Positions 24,665-33,874 of a DNA stretch of 64,000 nt are shown piece after piece. The stretch lies in contig CAVOKQ010000003.1 in assembly GCA_963696545.1 (NCBI GenBank), forward strand, positions 1 through 64,000. Direction: 5' to 3'. The translations under genes and the position numbers were made by a program. Every line of letters starts with the position of its first letter. The first letter of the stretch is position 1. The notes beneath the pieces are model-generated. The model did no database searches. It was not told the DNA's origin and saw only the letters and a program-made list of their open reading frames with translations. The stretch is from RPQJ01 sp963696545 (GTDB lineage: Bacteria; Pseudomonadota; Gammaproteobacteria; Steroidobacterales; Steroidobacteraceae).

Positions 24665-27254
24665 TTAGAGGATGATCTCCTGCGCCGGCTCGCGCAGGTT
24701 GTACCTCGAACTCATCACGTGGCCGTACGCGCCCGCATTCGCGATCAGCAGCGTATCGCCTTCCGCGGTCGGCGGCAGCAGACGCTCGTGGCCCAGGTAG
24801 TCCGCCGACTCGCAGATTGGACCGACGACATTGTAGATCTCGCTGCCCGGTTCGCCGAAGCGCGTCAGGTTCACGATGTCATGGTGTGCGCCGTACAGCG
24901 CAGGGCGGATCAGCGAGTTCATGCCGGTCGCGACGCCGACGTACTGCACCGAGCCCTTGCCCTTCAGCTGCGTGACCTGCGCGAGCAGCACGCCCGCGGG
25001 CGCCACCAGGAACCGCCCGGGTTCGAGCCAGATCGCGAGCTCGGGCCACTTCGCGCGCAGGTCGTTGACCACACCCTGCAACGCGGCGAGGTCCACCGGC
25101 ACCTGGCCCGGCTTCTCGGGTACGCCGAGCCCACCGCCAAGGTCCATCACGCGGACGTGCGGGAAGCGCTTCGCCAGGTCGCCCAGCAGCTGTCCCACTT
25201 CGCGCCAGTTGCGCACGTCGAAGACGCCGCTGCCCGTGTGTGCATGCAAGCCGACGATTCGCGAGCCGGTCGCCTTGACCAGTCGCTCGAGCTCGTCGAG
25301 TTCGAACAACGGAACGCCGAATTTCGCGTGCACGCCGGCGGTGCGCACGTGGTCGTGATGGCCGCGGCCGAAGCCCGTGTCGATCCGCACCAGGATGTCG
25401 CGCCCGCGGAAGATCTCCGGCCACTGCTGCAGCGAGTAGAGGTTATCGAGCGTCAGGTGCACACCTTGCTCGAGCGCCCACTCGTACTCGGCACGAGGCG
25501 CGAAGTTCGGCGTGAACAGGATCTTGTCGCGATCGATGCCGGGCACCGTTTCGATGACCCTCTCGCATTCGCCCTGCGAGACGCACTCGAACGCCAGCCC
25601 GAGCGCGGCGAACGCGCGCAGGATGTCCGGATGCGGGTTCGCCTTGATGGCGTAGAAGATCCGCTCGACTCCGCCGATCGCGAGCAGCTGGCGGGCGGTG
25701 TCCTCGAGGGTCTTCAGGTCGTAGACATACGCGCTGCCGTGCTCGCGTGCGATCCGCTCGAGCTCCGCGCGCCGCCCCTGCCACCACGGCGGTCCACCGA
25801 CGGGCGCCATCGACCCCACGCCGTGGATCTGCTCCCAGGTCGGGCCGAGCACCTGGTCCGACGGCGCGTTGCGCACGATCACGTCGTGCAGCTTGCCCAC
25901 CAGGCGATCGCCCTGCTCCTCGTCGACGACGAAAGTGATGTTGAGATCGTTGGCCGCCTGCGTGACCAGGTAGATGCGCTGCTCCTCGAACAGCTCGAGC
26001 GCGTCGCCGAGCCGGTGCAGCGTCGAACGGATGCTGCGGCCGACCAGGCTCACCGCCGAGCATGGCCCGATCACCTCGACGCGGCAGAGCTTCGACAGCG
26101 AAGTGACCAGCGCCTCGAGTGCGCGCGCATCGAGCGTGTTCGCGGCTGGATCAAGCGTCACGGTGACCGTCGTCTCCGACGTGGACACGAGGTCCACGGA
26201 GAGCCCATGTTCCTTGAACACCGCGAATGCGTCGGCGAGGAACCCCACCTGGTGCCACATTCCGAGCGTGTCCATCGAGATCAGCGTGATGCCTTTCTTG
26301 GTGCACACGGCCTTGACCCGCGCCCCACCGTCGCCGCCGGTGGCCGTGATGACCGTGCCCTCGAGCTCGGGCTGCTGCGTGGCGTGCACGGACAGCGGGA
26401 TCGAGTACTGCTTGACCGGAAGAATGCAGCGCGGGTGCAGCACCTTGGCACCGCTGCTCGCAATCTCCTGGGCCTCGTCGTAATCGAGCGACTTCAGCAG
26501 CCGCGCGTTCGGCACCGAGCGCGGATTCGCGGTGAACATGCCCGGCACGTCGGTCCAGATCTCGAGCCGGCGCGCGTGCAGCTTCGCGGCAAGGTAGCTG
26601 CCGGACGTATCGGAGCCGCCGCGGCCGAGCAGCACCGTCTCGCCCTTGCTGTCGCTCGCGATGAAGCCCTGCGTCAGCAGCACGTTGCCGCCCGTCGCAA
26701 GACGTGCCTGCAGCGCGGGATCAGGCTCGAAGTTGCAGGTGGCCGAAAAGGAAGCCCGCCCGTGCCGTGGCCCCGGCCCGTTCTTCCGCGTGCAGCAATG
26801 TGCGCGCATCCAGCCACTGCACGTCGAGGCCCTCGGACGCGAGGTACGACGCACCAATGCGGGTCGCCATCAGTTCGCCCGTGGCCATCACGCGTGCACG
26901 CAGGCGATCGCTGACCTCGCCGATCAAGTGGATGCCCGACGCCATCTTGCGCAGCTCGACGAAGTGGCGCTCGAGGTCGGCGCCTATCGGTATTCCGAGA
27001 TCGCGCGACAGGTCGGCGTGACGGCGCTCGATCTGCTCCATCACCGGTTCCCAGTCGCCGGTCAGCGCCTTGGCAAGCAGTTGCTCGAGGCGATCGGTGA
27101 TGCCGGACAGCGCCGAGTGCACCACGATGGGACGCAGGCCCTCGTCGATGCGCGCTCGCACCACGTGCGCGACATTCTTCCAGTTGCTGACGCTCGAGAC
27201 GCTGGTGCCGCCGAACTTCAGGACGACCCAGTGGGAATCGGAGGTGGTAGTCAT
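24665..27254 (-). CDS. lysAC: bifunctional aspartate kinase / diaminopimelate decarboxylase, frameshifted
   Basis: Fuses the first and last enzymes of lysine synthesis. Residues 1 to about 460 are aspartokinase (VLKFGGTSVSSVSNWK at 12-27; LGRGGSDTSG; EIWTDVPGMFTANPR; two ACT-like segments). From about 490 it is PLP decarboxylase (YAIKANPHPDI with the PLP Lys; HAHTGSGVFD; DLGGGLGVPEKPG; GPICESADYL). The frame breaks after GF(L): deleting one base in the A4 run at 26746-26749 turns it into ARAGFLSATCNFEPDPALQA and gives 862 residues, as in the LysAC of Xanthomonas and Xylella. Likely a sequencing insertion. Upstream of asd. Confidence 0.88.
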
Positions 27255-27312
27255 CGAGCGGTCCCCAAGGCGGCTCCCGGGTCAGGAGCCGGGGGCGCGC
27301 GCAGGCCAATCG

Positions 27313-27519
27313 TCACACGTCGTCGTAGACGTCCTTCAACGCCTTCTGCAGGCGCTTTTCGGCAAGTACGTCCTCGAGCTTGCTCCAGGCCGCCTTGCCA
27401 CGTTTTACAGCCGCCTGCTTGCGGCGGTCGACGCGATCGATGAAGCGGTCGTAGTCCTCTTCCTCGGCGCCGGCCACGAAGTCTTCGTCCAAGTCGAAGT
27501 GCTCCTCGTCTCTTTCCAT
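27313..27519 (-). CDS. small acidic/basic protein, PA3496-like
   Basis: A 68-residue hydrophilic protein. The N-terminal third is very acidic (EEHFDLDEDFVAGAEEEDYD), followed by a basic middle (RVDRRKQAAVKRGKAAW) and a helical C-terminus (KLEDVLAEKRLQKALKDVYDD). This layout resembles the PA3496 family of small gammaproteobacterial proteins proposed to act in the cell envelope; the match is by composition and length. It has its own promoter-like sequence and ends 58 bp before the lysAC start. Confidence 0.55.
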   Translation of the reverse strand: MERDEEHFDLDEDFVAGAEEEDYDRFIDRVDRRKQAAVKRGKAAWSKLEDVLAEKRLQKALKDVYDDV

Positions 27520-27585
27520 GTCGCCGCCCTGAGAAAAGCCTGATATTTCAAAGCGCTGCCCGAAATTCCGGGCACAGGGCTGCGA

Positions 27586-27613
27586 ACTATATACGATTCG
27601 GGCCGCATCACAA
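27586..27613 (-). promoter_or_regulatory. sigma-70 promoter of the small acidic protein gene
   Basis: On the minus strand TTGTGA (27613-27608) and TATAGT (27591-27586) are 16 bp apart, about 65 bp upstream of the ATG. A small hairpin (GCCCG/CGGGC) lies in the transcribed leader. Confidence 0.45.
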
Positions 27614-27674
27614 CTATTCTGTGCTGCGGCGCAAGGGGAGCGGCCAAAACCGCCGCACGTTCAGGCGCTTGGGC

Positions 27675-28519
27675 CTACTTCTGGAAGACGATCACAGGAG
27701 CGCCCCGGTCCAGCCCGAGCCCCTCGGCGGCGCTGCGTTCGGCCCGGGCGATCTCGACGACCCCGAACGAATTCACCAGCGCGAGGTACTCGCCGGGCCG
27801 GACGTCCGAGTAGGTACGGCGCAGCGGCAGCTCCCGGCCGGCCAGCCGAACCGCCGGGTGGGACAGGCCCGCCAGGTACCGGGCATCGATGTTGGTGATC
27901 AGGTTGCCAAAGTGGTCGATGGTCACGACCGAGCCGGTCACCTGCCCGAGCCCGACCACCGGCTCCTCGAGCCACCCGGGAATCAGGTCGGTCACCGGCG
28001 GCCCGAGCTCGGTCGGCATCAGGCGGCCGGCGGCGAGCTCGGCTGCCAGAGGGGCAAAGACATCCCGGCCATGGAATGTTGCGCTCGGCGCACCGATGCC
28101 AACCCGGCGCAAGGCGCCGGTTCGACCCTGCGCATCGTGACCTGCCCCGCCGTCTCGATGACGCCGGCCAGCAGCCCGTTATCAGGGGCCAGGAACAGGT
28201 GCCCCTCGCATTCGACGACGGCGAAGTCCCGCGCGCTGCCGACGCCCGGATCGACGACCGCGACGTGCACTGTCCCTGTCGGAAAATAGCGGAACGAGCG
28301 CGCGAGCCAGAAGCCCGCCTCTGCGGGCCAATGGGCGAGCACTTCGTGCGTAAGGTCGACGATCGTGACGCGCGGATGCCGAACCAGCAACTGGCCCTTC
28401 ATCACGCCCACGAAAGGGTCCTTCAGGCCGAAGTCGGTGGTCAGTGTCACGACCCCGCTGGCCACGAACGGTGCCGGCGCCTCACTCACGTCCCGACTCC
28501 CTGCGTGCCCGCAAGCCAC
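27675..28519 (-). CDS. SAM hydroxide adenosyltransferase family protein (DUF62), frameshifted
   Basis: This family hydrolyses S-adenosylmethionine to adenosine and methionine; relatives are the fluorinase and chlorinase. The N-terminal part shows VVTLTTDFGLKDPFVGVMKG and VHVAVVDPGVGSARD, with the family Asp and Arg residues, and FLAPDNGLL. The C-terminal part shows PSATFHGRDVFAP, VVTIDHFGNLITNI and LVNSFGVVEIA. The two lie in different frames and join if one base is added near 28113-28116 (281 residues). The codons just before the break read VEPAP, and those after it LRRVGIG. A start at GTG 28489 is also possible. Divergent from the phosphatase gene, which begins 49 bp away. Confidence 0.78.
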
Positions 28520-28567
28520 GGGCGGCCACAGGGTAAACTGCCGCGTTCAGCCCAGTCACGTGTTCCC

Positions 28568-29239
28568 ATGCCGTATCTCTATCTCGTGCGCCACGCGCAG
28601 CCGGACTTCGCCGGCCACTACGATTCTGTCACCGCGCTTGGCATGGAGCAGTCCGCATGGCTCGGCGAGCACTTCACGGCGCGCGGCATGCGTTTCGCTC
28701 GCGTGATCTCGGGCAGCCTCGAGCGACAGAAGAGCACGCTCGATGCGCTGCTCGCGCGAATGCAGCACGCCCCGCCACGATCCACGGACCCGCGATTCAA
28801 CGAATACGATGCCGCAAGCGTGCTCGGCACGTTCCACTTCGGCGACGACAAGGGGCTGCGTGCAACCGGAGACCGCCGGGCCTACTTCACCGCAGTGCGG
28901 GATGCGCTCGTCGCGTGGTCGCGACGGGACGAAGCGATCCCCGGCGGCGAATCCTGGCGCCAGTTCGGGGAGCGCATCGCAGCGGGGCTCGCCGCGGCCT
29001 GCGAAGGCCTCGACGCCGACGCACCGGTGCTGATCGTGACTTCGGGAGGCGTGATCGGGCGCGTCGTCGCCGAAGCGCTGAACGCCGGCGCTGACGCGGC
29101 GATCCACCTGAACCTGCAGACGCGCAATACCGGCATCACCGAGGTGGCGCGCGGCCGCACCGCGACGCGAATCATTGCGTTCAACGCGATACCGCACCTC
29201 GAGCGCGCGGACCGCGCGCACGCGGTCACGCACTCCTAG
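28568..29239 (+). CDS. histidine phosphatase family protein
   Basis: A phosphoglycerate-mutase-like phosphatase of 223 residues. The N-terminal LVRHAQPDF is the RHG-type motif with the phospho-accepting His (variant RHA), SGSLERQKSTLDAL contributes the second Arg, and VLIVTSGGVIGRVVAEAL is the C-terminal motif, with SGG in place of the usual SHG. The loss of that second His at the canonical place may change or weaken activity. The substrate cannot be told; SixA/PhoE/CobC-like roles are all open. Confidence 0.78.
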   Translation: MPYLYLVRHAQPDFAGHYDSVTALGMEQSAWLGEHFTARGMRFARVISGSLERQKSTLDALLARMQHAPPRSTDPRFNEYDAASVLGTFHFGDDKGLRATGDRRAYFTAVRDALVAWSRRDEAIPGGESWRQFGERIAAGLAAACEGLDADAPVLIVTSGGVIGRVVAEALNAGADAAIHLNLQTRNTGITEVARGRTATRIIAFNAIPHLERADRAHAVTHS

Positions 29240-29251
29240 ACGCGCGACCGA

Positions 29252-30208
29252 TCAACCGGTCTTGATCAGCGACGCGAGGCTGCGCGTGTCGATCTTCGTC
29301 GACATCTGCTCGATCTGGCCCTGGTAGCGCGGGGCGATACCCTTCGCCTCGTCGACCATCGCGACAAACGTCTGCTTCAGCGTTGCCGCGTCGATCGTCC
29401 TGCCGCCGGCGTAATAGCGCTGTGCGACGCGACCGATCGCGTAGGTCGTCGCGAACGTCATCGCCGAACTCGCGGCCTGCCGGCCGAGCCCGCGCCCGAG
29501 CCCGCCGCCGAGGCCACCGAGCAACCCGCCCAGCAGCTTGCGGCCGAACTGCTCGAGGTACTGGCCCGTCAGCCCGACGCCGAGCGTGGCGATGAAGTCC
29601 TTCGCGTTCGACATGTCCATCGGGAAGCCGTACGCACGGCCGATGCGGTGCACGAGTCGCATCTGCAGCGGAATGATCGCCATCGACGCGATCGATTCCG
29701 GCAGCAATTCGAGTGCGGCATTGGTGATCGAGGCGTTCAGGATGGACTTGTCAATCTCGGCATCGGACACGCTGCCCTTGCCGAGCACGGTACCGGAGGC
29801 CGCATCTGGCACGGACGCCGTGGCGGCCGCTGCAGCCACGCTCAGATCGTCTGCCGCCTGGTGCACGCCGCCCGTGACGCCCGCAGCCAGGCCAAGCGCT
29901 GTCGCGAGTCGCCCGAGGAACTCGACCTCTGCCGGGCCGCGCGTCCCATCCGCCTCGCAGACGCCGACGGCCATTTCGTACGCGAGCTGCTTCATTTCAG
30001 GGGACTGCAACGTGCCCGCGACCTGCGCGAGATCGGGCTTCGAAATCAGCACTTCACGGTAGAGGGCCGGCAGGTCGACGCCGGCGTCCGAGCCGAGCGA
30101 CTCGGCGACGCGCTTGACCGCGGCCCGCTCGCTGTCGTCCTTCATGCCGTCCGCGAAGGCGGCCATCAGGGCGATCGTCAGGATGGACCTGGTTTCCTGT
30201 TCGTTCAT
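29252..30208 (-). CDS. TerB-like / DUF697-like membrane-associated protein
   Basis: A 318-residue protein in two parts. Residues 1-115 are helical and resemble the TerB (tellurite resistance) fold: ILTIALMAAFADGMKDDSER and YEMAVGVCEADGTRGPAEVEFL. An Ala-rich linker follows. The C-terminal part (about 160-318) resembles DUF697 (YcjF): SIASMAIIPLQMRLVHRIGRAYG, then a glycine-rich membrane-type stretch (LLGGLLGGLGGGLGRGLGR). ATG 30208 (MNEQETRS) is chosen over an earlier in-frame Met. Function unknown. Divergent from the small DUF3149 gene, 137 bp away. Confidence 0.6.
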   Translation of the reverse strand: MNEQETRSILTIALMAAFADGMKDDSERAAVKRVAESLGSDAGVDLPALYREVLISKPDLAQVAGTLQSPEMKQLAYEMAVGVCEADGTRGPAEVEFLGRLATALGLAAGVTGGVHQAADDLSVAAAAATASVPDAASGTVLGKGSVSDAEIDKSILNASITNAALELLPESIASMAIIPLQMRLVHRIGRAYGFPMDMSNAKDFIATLGVGLTGQYLEQFGRKLLGGLLGGLGGGLGRGLGRQAASSAMTFATTYAIGRVAQRYYAGGRTIDAATLKQTFVAMVDEAKGIAPRYQGQIEQMSTKIDTRSLASLIKTG

Positions 30209-30345
30209 CGGGGCACCTGAGGGAGGCAGGGTTTGACGCAATGGATTCTAGCTCACGGCGCCCGCCACTGCGGCGATCACCGACTTGTTCGCGGACGGCC
30301 GGTGGCTATCCTTTGCACGTTCGTTCGATCCGGAAACAGGGATTC

Positions 30346-30492
30346 ATGGAAGCTTTCAAACTGCTGCTCACGACCGACGTCGGGCTGCTGAGCCTGGGCG
30401 TCATCGTCTTCATCATCGGGATGGCAATCTATCTCTTCCTGCACTTCAGGAAACTGATGAACCAGAAGCCGGGAACGGAAGGCTGGGACTGA
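30346..30492 (+). CDS. DUF3149-like single-pass membrane protein
   Basis: A 48-residue protein with one strong transmembrane helix (about 10-33, VGLLSLGVIVFIIGMAIYLFL) and a short basic C-terminal tail (FRKLMNQKPG). LLLTTDVGLLSLGVIVF matches the DUF3149 pattern as I know it. It ends 6 bp before a convergent small gene. Function unknown. Confidence 0.6.
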   Translation: MEAFKLLLTTDVGLLSLGVIVFIIGMAIYLFLHFRKLMNQKPGTEGWD

Positions 30493-30498
30493 CCTGGA

Positions 30499-30690
30499 TC
30501 AGTCGCGGACCTCGCGACCCGCCCGCAACAGCAGGATCCCGACGGCGCCGATCACGGCGCCCGGAATGAAGAACACGTAAGGGAGGGCGAACATCAGCCC
30601 GCCTGACGGCAGCGTCGTCACGCCGATCAGCGTGAGCGCGGTGGCCAGGACGATGCAGGTCCAGCCAACGACCCGCAGGAATCGCTTCAT
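30499..30690 (-). CDS. small two-helix membrane protein, unknown
   Basis: A 63-residue protein starting MKRFLRVVGWTCIVLA, with two hydrophobic segments (about 5-27 and 32-56) and a charged C-terminus (RAGREVRD). It lies between a convergent DUF3149 gene and tRNA-Pro. I recognise no family. The composition and the basic start are consistent with a real membrane protein, but short genes in high-GC DNA are uncertain. Confidence 0.45.
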   Translation of the reverse strand: MKRFLRVVGWTCIVLATALTLIGVTTLPSGGLMFALPYVFFIPGAVIGAVGILLLRAGREVRD

Positions 30691-30717
30691 TCGACGTACG
30701 CGCGAAGGGGTGAAAAT

Positions 30718-30794
30718 TGGTCGGAGCGCCGAGATTCGAACTCGGGACCCCTTGCACCCCATGCAAGTGCGCTACCAGACTGCGCCACGCTCCG
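30718..30794 (-). tRNA. tRNA-Pro (anticodon GGG)
   Basis: 77 bases including an encoded CCA. The acceptor arms CGGAGCG/CGCTCCG pair fully, the D-arm GGCGCAGTCTGGTAGCGC is standard, the anticodon stem CTTGC/GCAAG encloses ATGGGGT with GGG at 34-36, and the T-arm carries GTTCGAATC. It follows the merR gene downstream of the pheST-ihfA cluster, the usual gammaproteobacterial place for tRNA-Pro. Confidence 0.95.
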
Positions 30795-30839
30795 ACCGGG
30801 CCGGGATTATAGCGGATCGCGGATCCGCCATCGGCATTC

Positions 30840-31196
30840 TCAACGCCTGAGGATCTTCGCCAGTTCCTCGAGCTCGCCGCGCAGTTGCCGCGAAAGCTGC
30901 TGGGTCTGCGTGACGTCCTCGCGCGCTTCCTCGCCTTCGAGGCGATTGCGCGCGCCGCCGATCGTGAAGCCCTGCTCATACAACAGCGCACGGATCTGGC
31001 GGATCACGAGCACGTCCTGGCGCTGATAGTAACGGCGGTTGCCGCGACGCTTGACGGGCTTCAGTTGCGGGAACTCCTGCTCCCAGTAACGCAGCACGTG
31101 CGGCTTCACACCACAGAGGTCGCTCACCTCACCGATGGTGAAATAACGCTTGCCCGGGATCGCAGGCAGTTCGTCGTTATTGCTGGGTTCCAGCAT
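30840..31196 (-). CDS. MerR family transcriptional regulator
   Basis: A 118-residue regulator with an N-terminal MerR winged helix: YFTIGEVSDLCGVKPHVLRY, WEQEFPQLKPVKRRGNRRYY, then a coiled-coil dimer helix. It has no C-terminal effector domain. It is the protein commonly found directly after ihfA and before tRNA-Pro in gammaproteobacteria. Its start lies inside the last 20 bases of ihfA, so it is probably translated by coupling. Target genes are not known from the sequence. Confidence 0.85.
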   Translation of the reverse strand: MLEPSNNDELPAIPGKRYFTIGEVSDLCGVKPHVLRYWEQEFPQLKPVKRRGNRRYYQRQDVLVIRQIRALLYEQGFTIGGARNRLEGEEAREDVTQTQQLSRQLRGELEELAKILRR

Positions 31197-31476
31197 AGGC
31201 TTCCACTCGCGCCTTCAGCTTCTGACCGGGACGGAACGTGACGACGCGACGTGCGCTGATCGGAATCTCCTCGCCCGTCTTCGGGTTGCGGCCCGGGCGC
31301 TGGTTCTTGCTACGCAGGTCGAAGTTGCCGAAGCCGGAGAGCTTGACCTGCTCCCCCGCGGCGAGCGAGCCACGCAGCTCCTCGAAGAACAGGTCGACGA
31401 GCTCGCGGGCCTCCCGCTTGTTGAGGCCGAGCTGGTCGAACAACGCTTCTGCAATTTCCGCCTTGGTCAGTGCCAT
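31177..31476 (-). CDS. ihfA: integration host factor subunit alpha
   Basis: DNA-bending architectural protein that pairs with IhfB (also in this window). 99 residues; MALTKAEIAEALFDQLGLNK opens as in the family, and the DNA-intercalating arm contains RPGRNPKTGEEIPISARRVV with the key Pro. It follows pheT directly. ATG 31476 is the family start; a longer upstream frame overlaps pheT and was not used. Confidence 0.95.
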   Translation of the reverse strand: MALTKAEIAEALFDQLGLNKREARELVDLFFEELRGSLAAGEQVKLSGFGNFDLRSKNQRPGRNPKTGEEIPISARRVVTFRPGQKLKARVEAYAGTQQ

Positions 31477-31477
31477 C

Positions 31478-33859
31478 TTATTTATCTCGTATCGTGGCTC
31501 TGTGCTCCCGCTCCAGGTCATTAACGACCCGCGCCACGACGGCATCTGTATCAACGTCGGTTAGGGTGCGGGAAATGTCCTGCAAATTCAAGCCTATAGC
31601 GACGCTTTTGCGACCCGGCGTGATGCCGGTGCCGCGGTAGATGTCGAACACGTTGAGCTCGGTGAGCAATGCCCCGGCGCTCGCTCGAACGCTGTCGAGC
31701 AGCGACTGCACGCTGACCGACTCGTCCACCACCACGGCGATATCGCGCCGGACCGCCGGGAACCGCGAGACTTCGCGGTGCTGGGGCACGCGCGCGGCCA
31801 GTCCGGAATCGGTCTCGATCTCAAAAACGATCGCTGAATATGTCAAGTCGAGCCGGCGCTCGAGTTCCGGGTGCAGGCGGCCGAGCCAGCCGACCGGCTG
31901 CCCCTCGCGCAGGATTCGCGCCGCCTGCCCGGGATGCAACGCCGGATGCCGGTCGGTCACGAAGCGGATTTCGCCGCTGGCACCCGTCGCCCGCAGCAGG
32001 GCCTCGATGTCGGCTCTGACGTCGAAGAAATCGACCGGCTCCGGACCGGTTGCCCCACTGCTCCGGGAGCGCCGCGCCGGCCGCGACGCCGGCGATGACC
32101 GGCACCTCGGCGAGCGTACCGCCCGTCAGCGTTGAAACGCCGTCCGATCTCGAACAGCCGCACGCGCGACTGCTGCCTGCGCTGGTTCTCGAGCAGCGCC
32201 TTGACGAGCCCCGGCCACAGCGACACGCGCATCGCTGCAAGGTCCGCTGCGATCGGATTCCGGAGTTCCAGAGCCGCCTCGTCCGGGCAGAACATCCGCT
32301 GCAGCTCGGGGTCGACGAAGCTGTACGTGATGGCCTCGAAATAGCCGCGCTGCACGAGCAGGTCGGCCACCGTCTCGAGTGCCACCCGCGTCTCGGTAAG
32401 CGGTGGCATCGCCTCGCGGACCAGCGCATCCGTCTCGGGAATGCGCCCGAATCCATAGACGCGCGCGACCTCCTCGACCAGGTCTTCCTCGATCGCGATG
32501 TCGAACCGCCATGGCGGGCCAGTCACCTGCCACTGCGATCCATCGCGCTGGATGCTCATACCGAGCCGGGCAAAGATCGTCGCCATATCGTCGTCAGACA
32601 CGGGTGCACCGATCACGGTCCGCGCCCGATCCGGACGGAATCTGACCGGCGTCCTGACAGGCAGCTCGTCCGTCAGCTCCGTGACCTCGACCGGCCCGGG
32701 GACGCCACCGGCGCACTCGATCAGCAGCTGCGTGGCCCGCTCGATCGCGCGCTCCTGCAGCGTGGGATCCACGCCGCGCTCGAAGCGCTGCGACGCATCG
32801 GTGACCAGGCCGTACCGCCGGCCTCGCCCGGCCACGGCGTCCGGCAGGAAGAACGCGACCTCGAGCAGCACGTCGGTCGTCTGGTCGGAGATTCCCGAGT
32901 GATCCCCGCCCATCACGCCTGCCAGCGCGAGCGGCTTGGCGCGGTCCGCGATGATCATCACCGTCGGATCGAGCGCGACCTCGCGGCCGTCGAGCAACTG
33001 CAGCGTCTCGCCCTGTTTCGCGCGACGGACGACGATGCCGCCGTCGAGCTCGCGCAGGTCGTAAGCGTGCATTGGCTGGCCGAGTTCGAGCATCACGTAG
33101 TTCGTGACGTCGACGATCGCGCTGATCGGGCGCAGTCCAGCGCGACGCAGGCGCTCGCGCATCCACAGCGGCGATTGCGCCTGCGGCCGCACGCCGCGGA
33201 TCACGCGGCCGGCAAAGCGCGCGCAGCCGGCGCCCTTTTCCAGCTCGACGGGGAATCGATCCGATGACTGCGCCGGCACCACGATGACCTTCGGCCCCGA
33301 CAGTTCCAGGTCCATCAGCAGTGCCGCTTCGCGGGCGACGCCCTGCACGCTCATGCAGTCGCCGCGGTTCGGCGTCAGGTTCACTTCGAGGATCGTGTCG
33401 TCGAGCCTGAGTGCGTCGGCAAGCGACGCGCCGGTCGCCAACTCGGCCGGAAGGTCCATCAGTCCGGCTGCATCCTCGGAGAGCCCGAGCTCGCGCGCCG
33501 AGCAGAGCATGCCGAACGACTCGACGCCGCGCAGCTTCGCCTTGCGGATCTCCATGCCGCCCGGCAGCTTCGCGCCGATCGTCGCGAGCGGCGCCTTCAT
33601 CCCTGCACGCGCGTTCGGCGCGCCGCAGACGATCTGCACCGTCTCCGCGCCGGTGCTCACCTGGCAGACGCTGAGCGAGTCCGCATCAGGGTGCTTGCCA
33701 CGCCCGAGGATCTCGCCCACGACGACGCCTGGCAACGGCGGAGCCGCAGGCTCGACGCGCCTCGACCTCAAGGCCCGCCATCGTCAGCCGTGCGGCCAGG
33801 TCCTGCGCCTCCGGCGCCGTGCCCAGCCACTCGCTCAACCAGTCGATGCTGATGCGCAT
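31478..33859 (-). CDS. pheT: phenylalanine-tRNA ligase beta subunit, three single-base frameshifts
   Basis: Beta subunit of the tetrameric synthetase that charges tRNA-Phe. Starting at ATG 33859 (MRISIDWLSEWLG) the frame breaks three times: at about 33757-33760 (GCGC where GCG would give LEVEAVEPAAPP), at 32122-32124 (an extra G in GGG gives NADGGTLAEVPVIAG when removed) and at about 32045-32050 (leading into EPVDFFDVRADIEALL). With three bases removed it is 792 residues, close to the E. coli 795. Domains seen: the tRNA-binding EMAP-like region, B3/B4 editing, the B5 and core catalytic-like modules, and a C-terminal FDX anticodon-binding fold. Essential, so sequencing error is by far the likeliest cause. 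Confidence 0.85.
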
Positions 33860-33874
33860 GAGTGCCGGCCTCGC

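Noticed and set aside
24719..26914. A 731-codon open frame opposite lysAC
   Set aside because: Arg/His/Asp-rich translation typical of antisense frames in GC-rich genes; no domain, and the opposite strand carries clear enzyme motifs.
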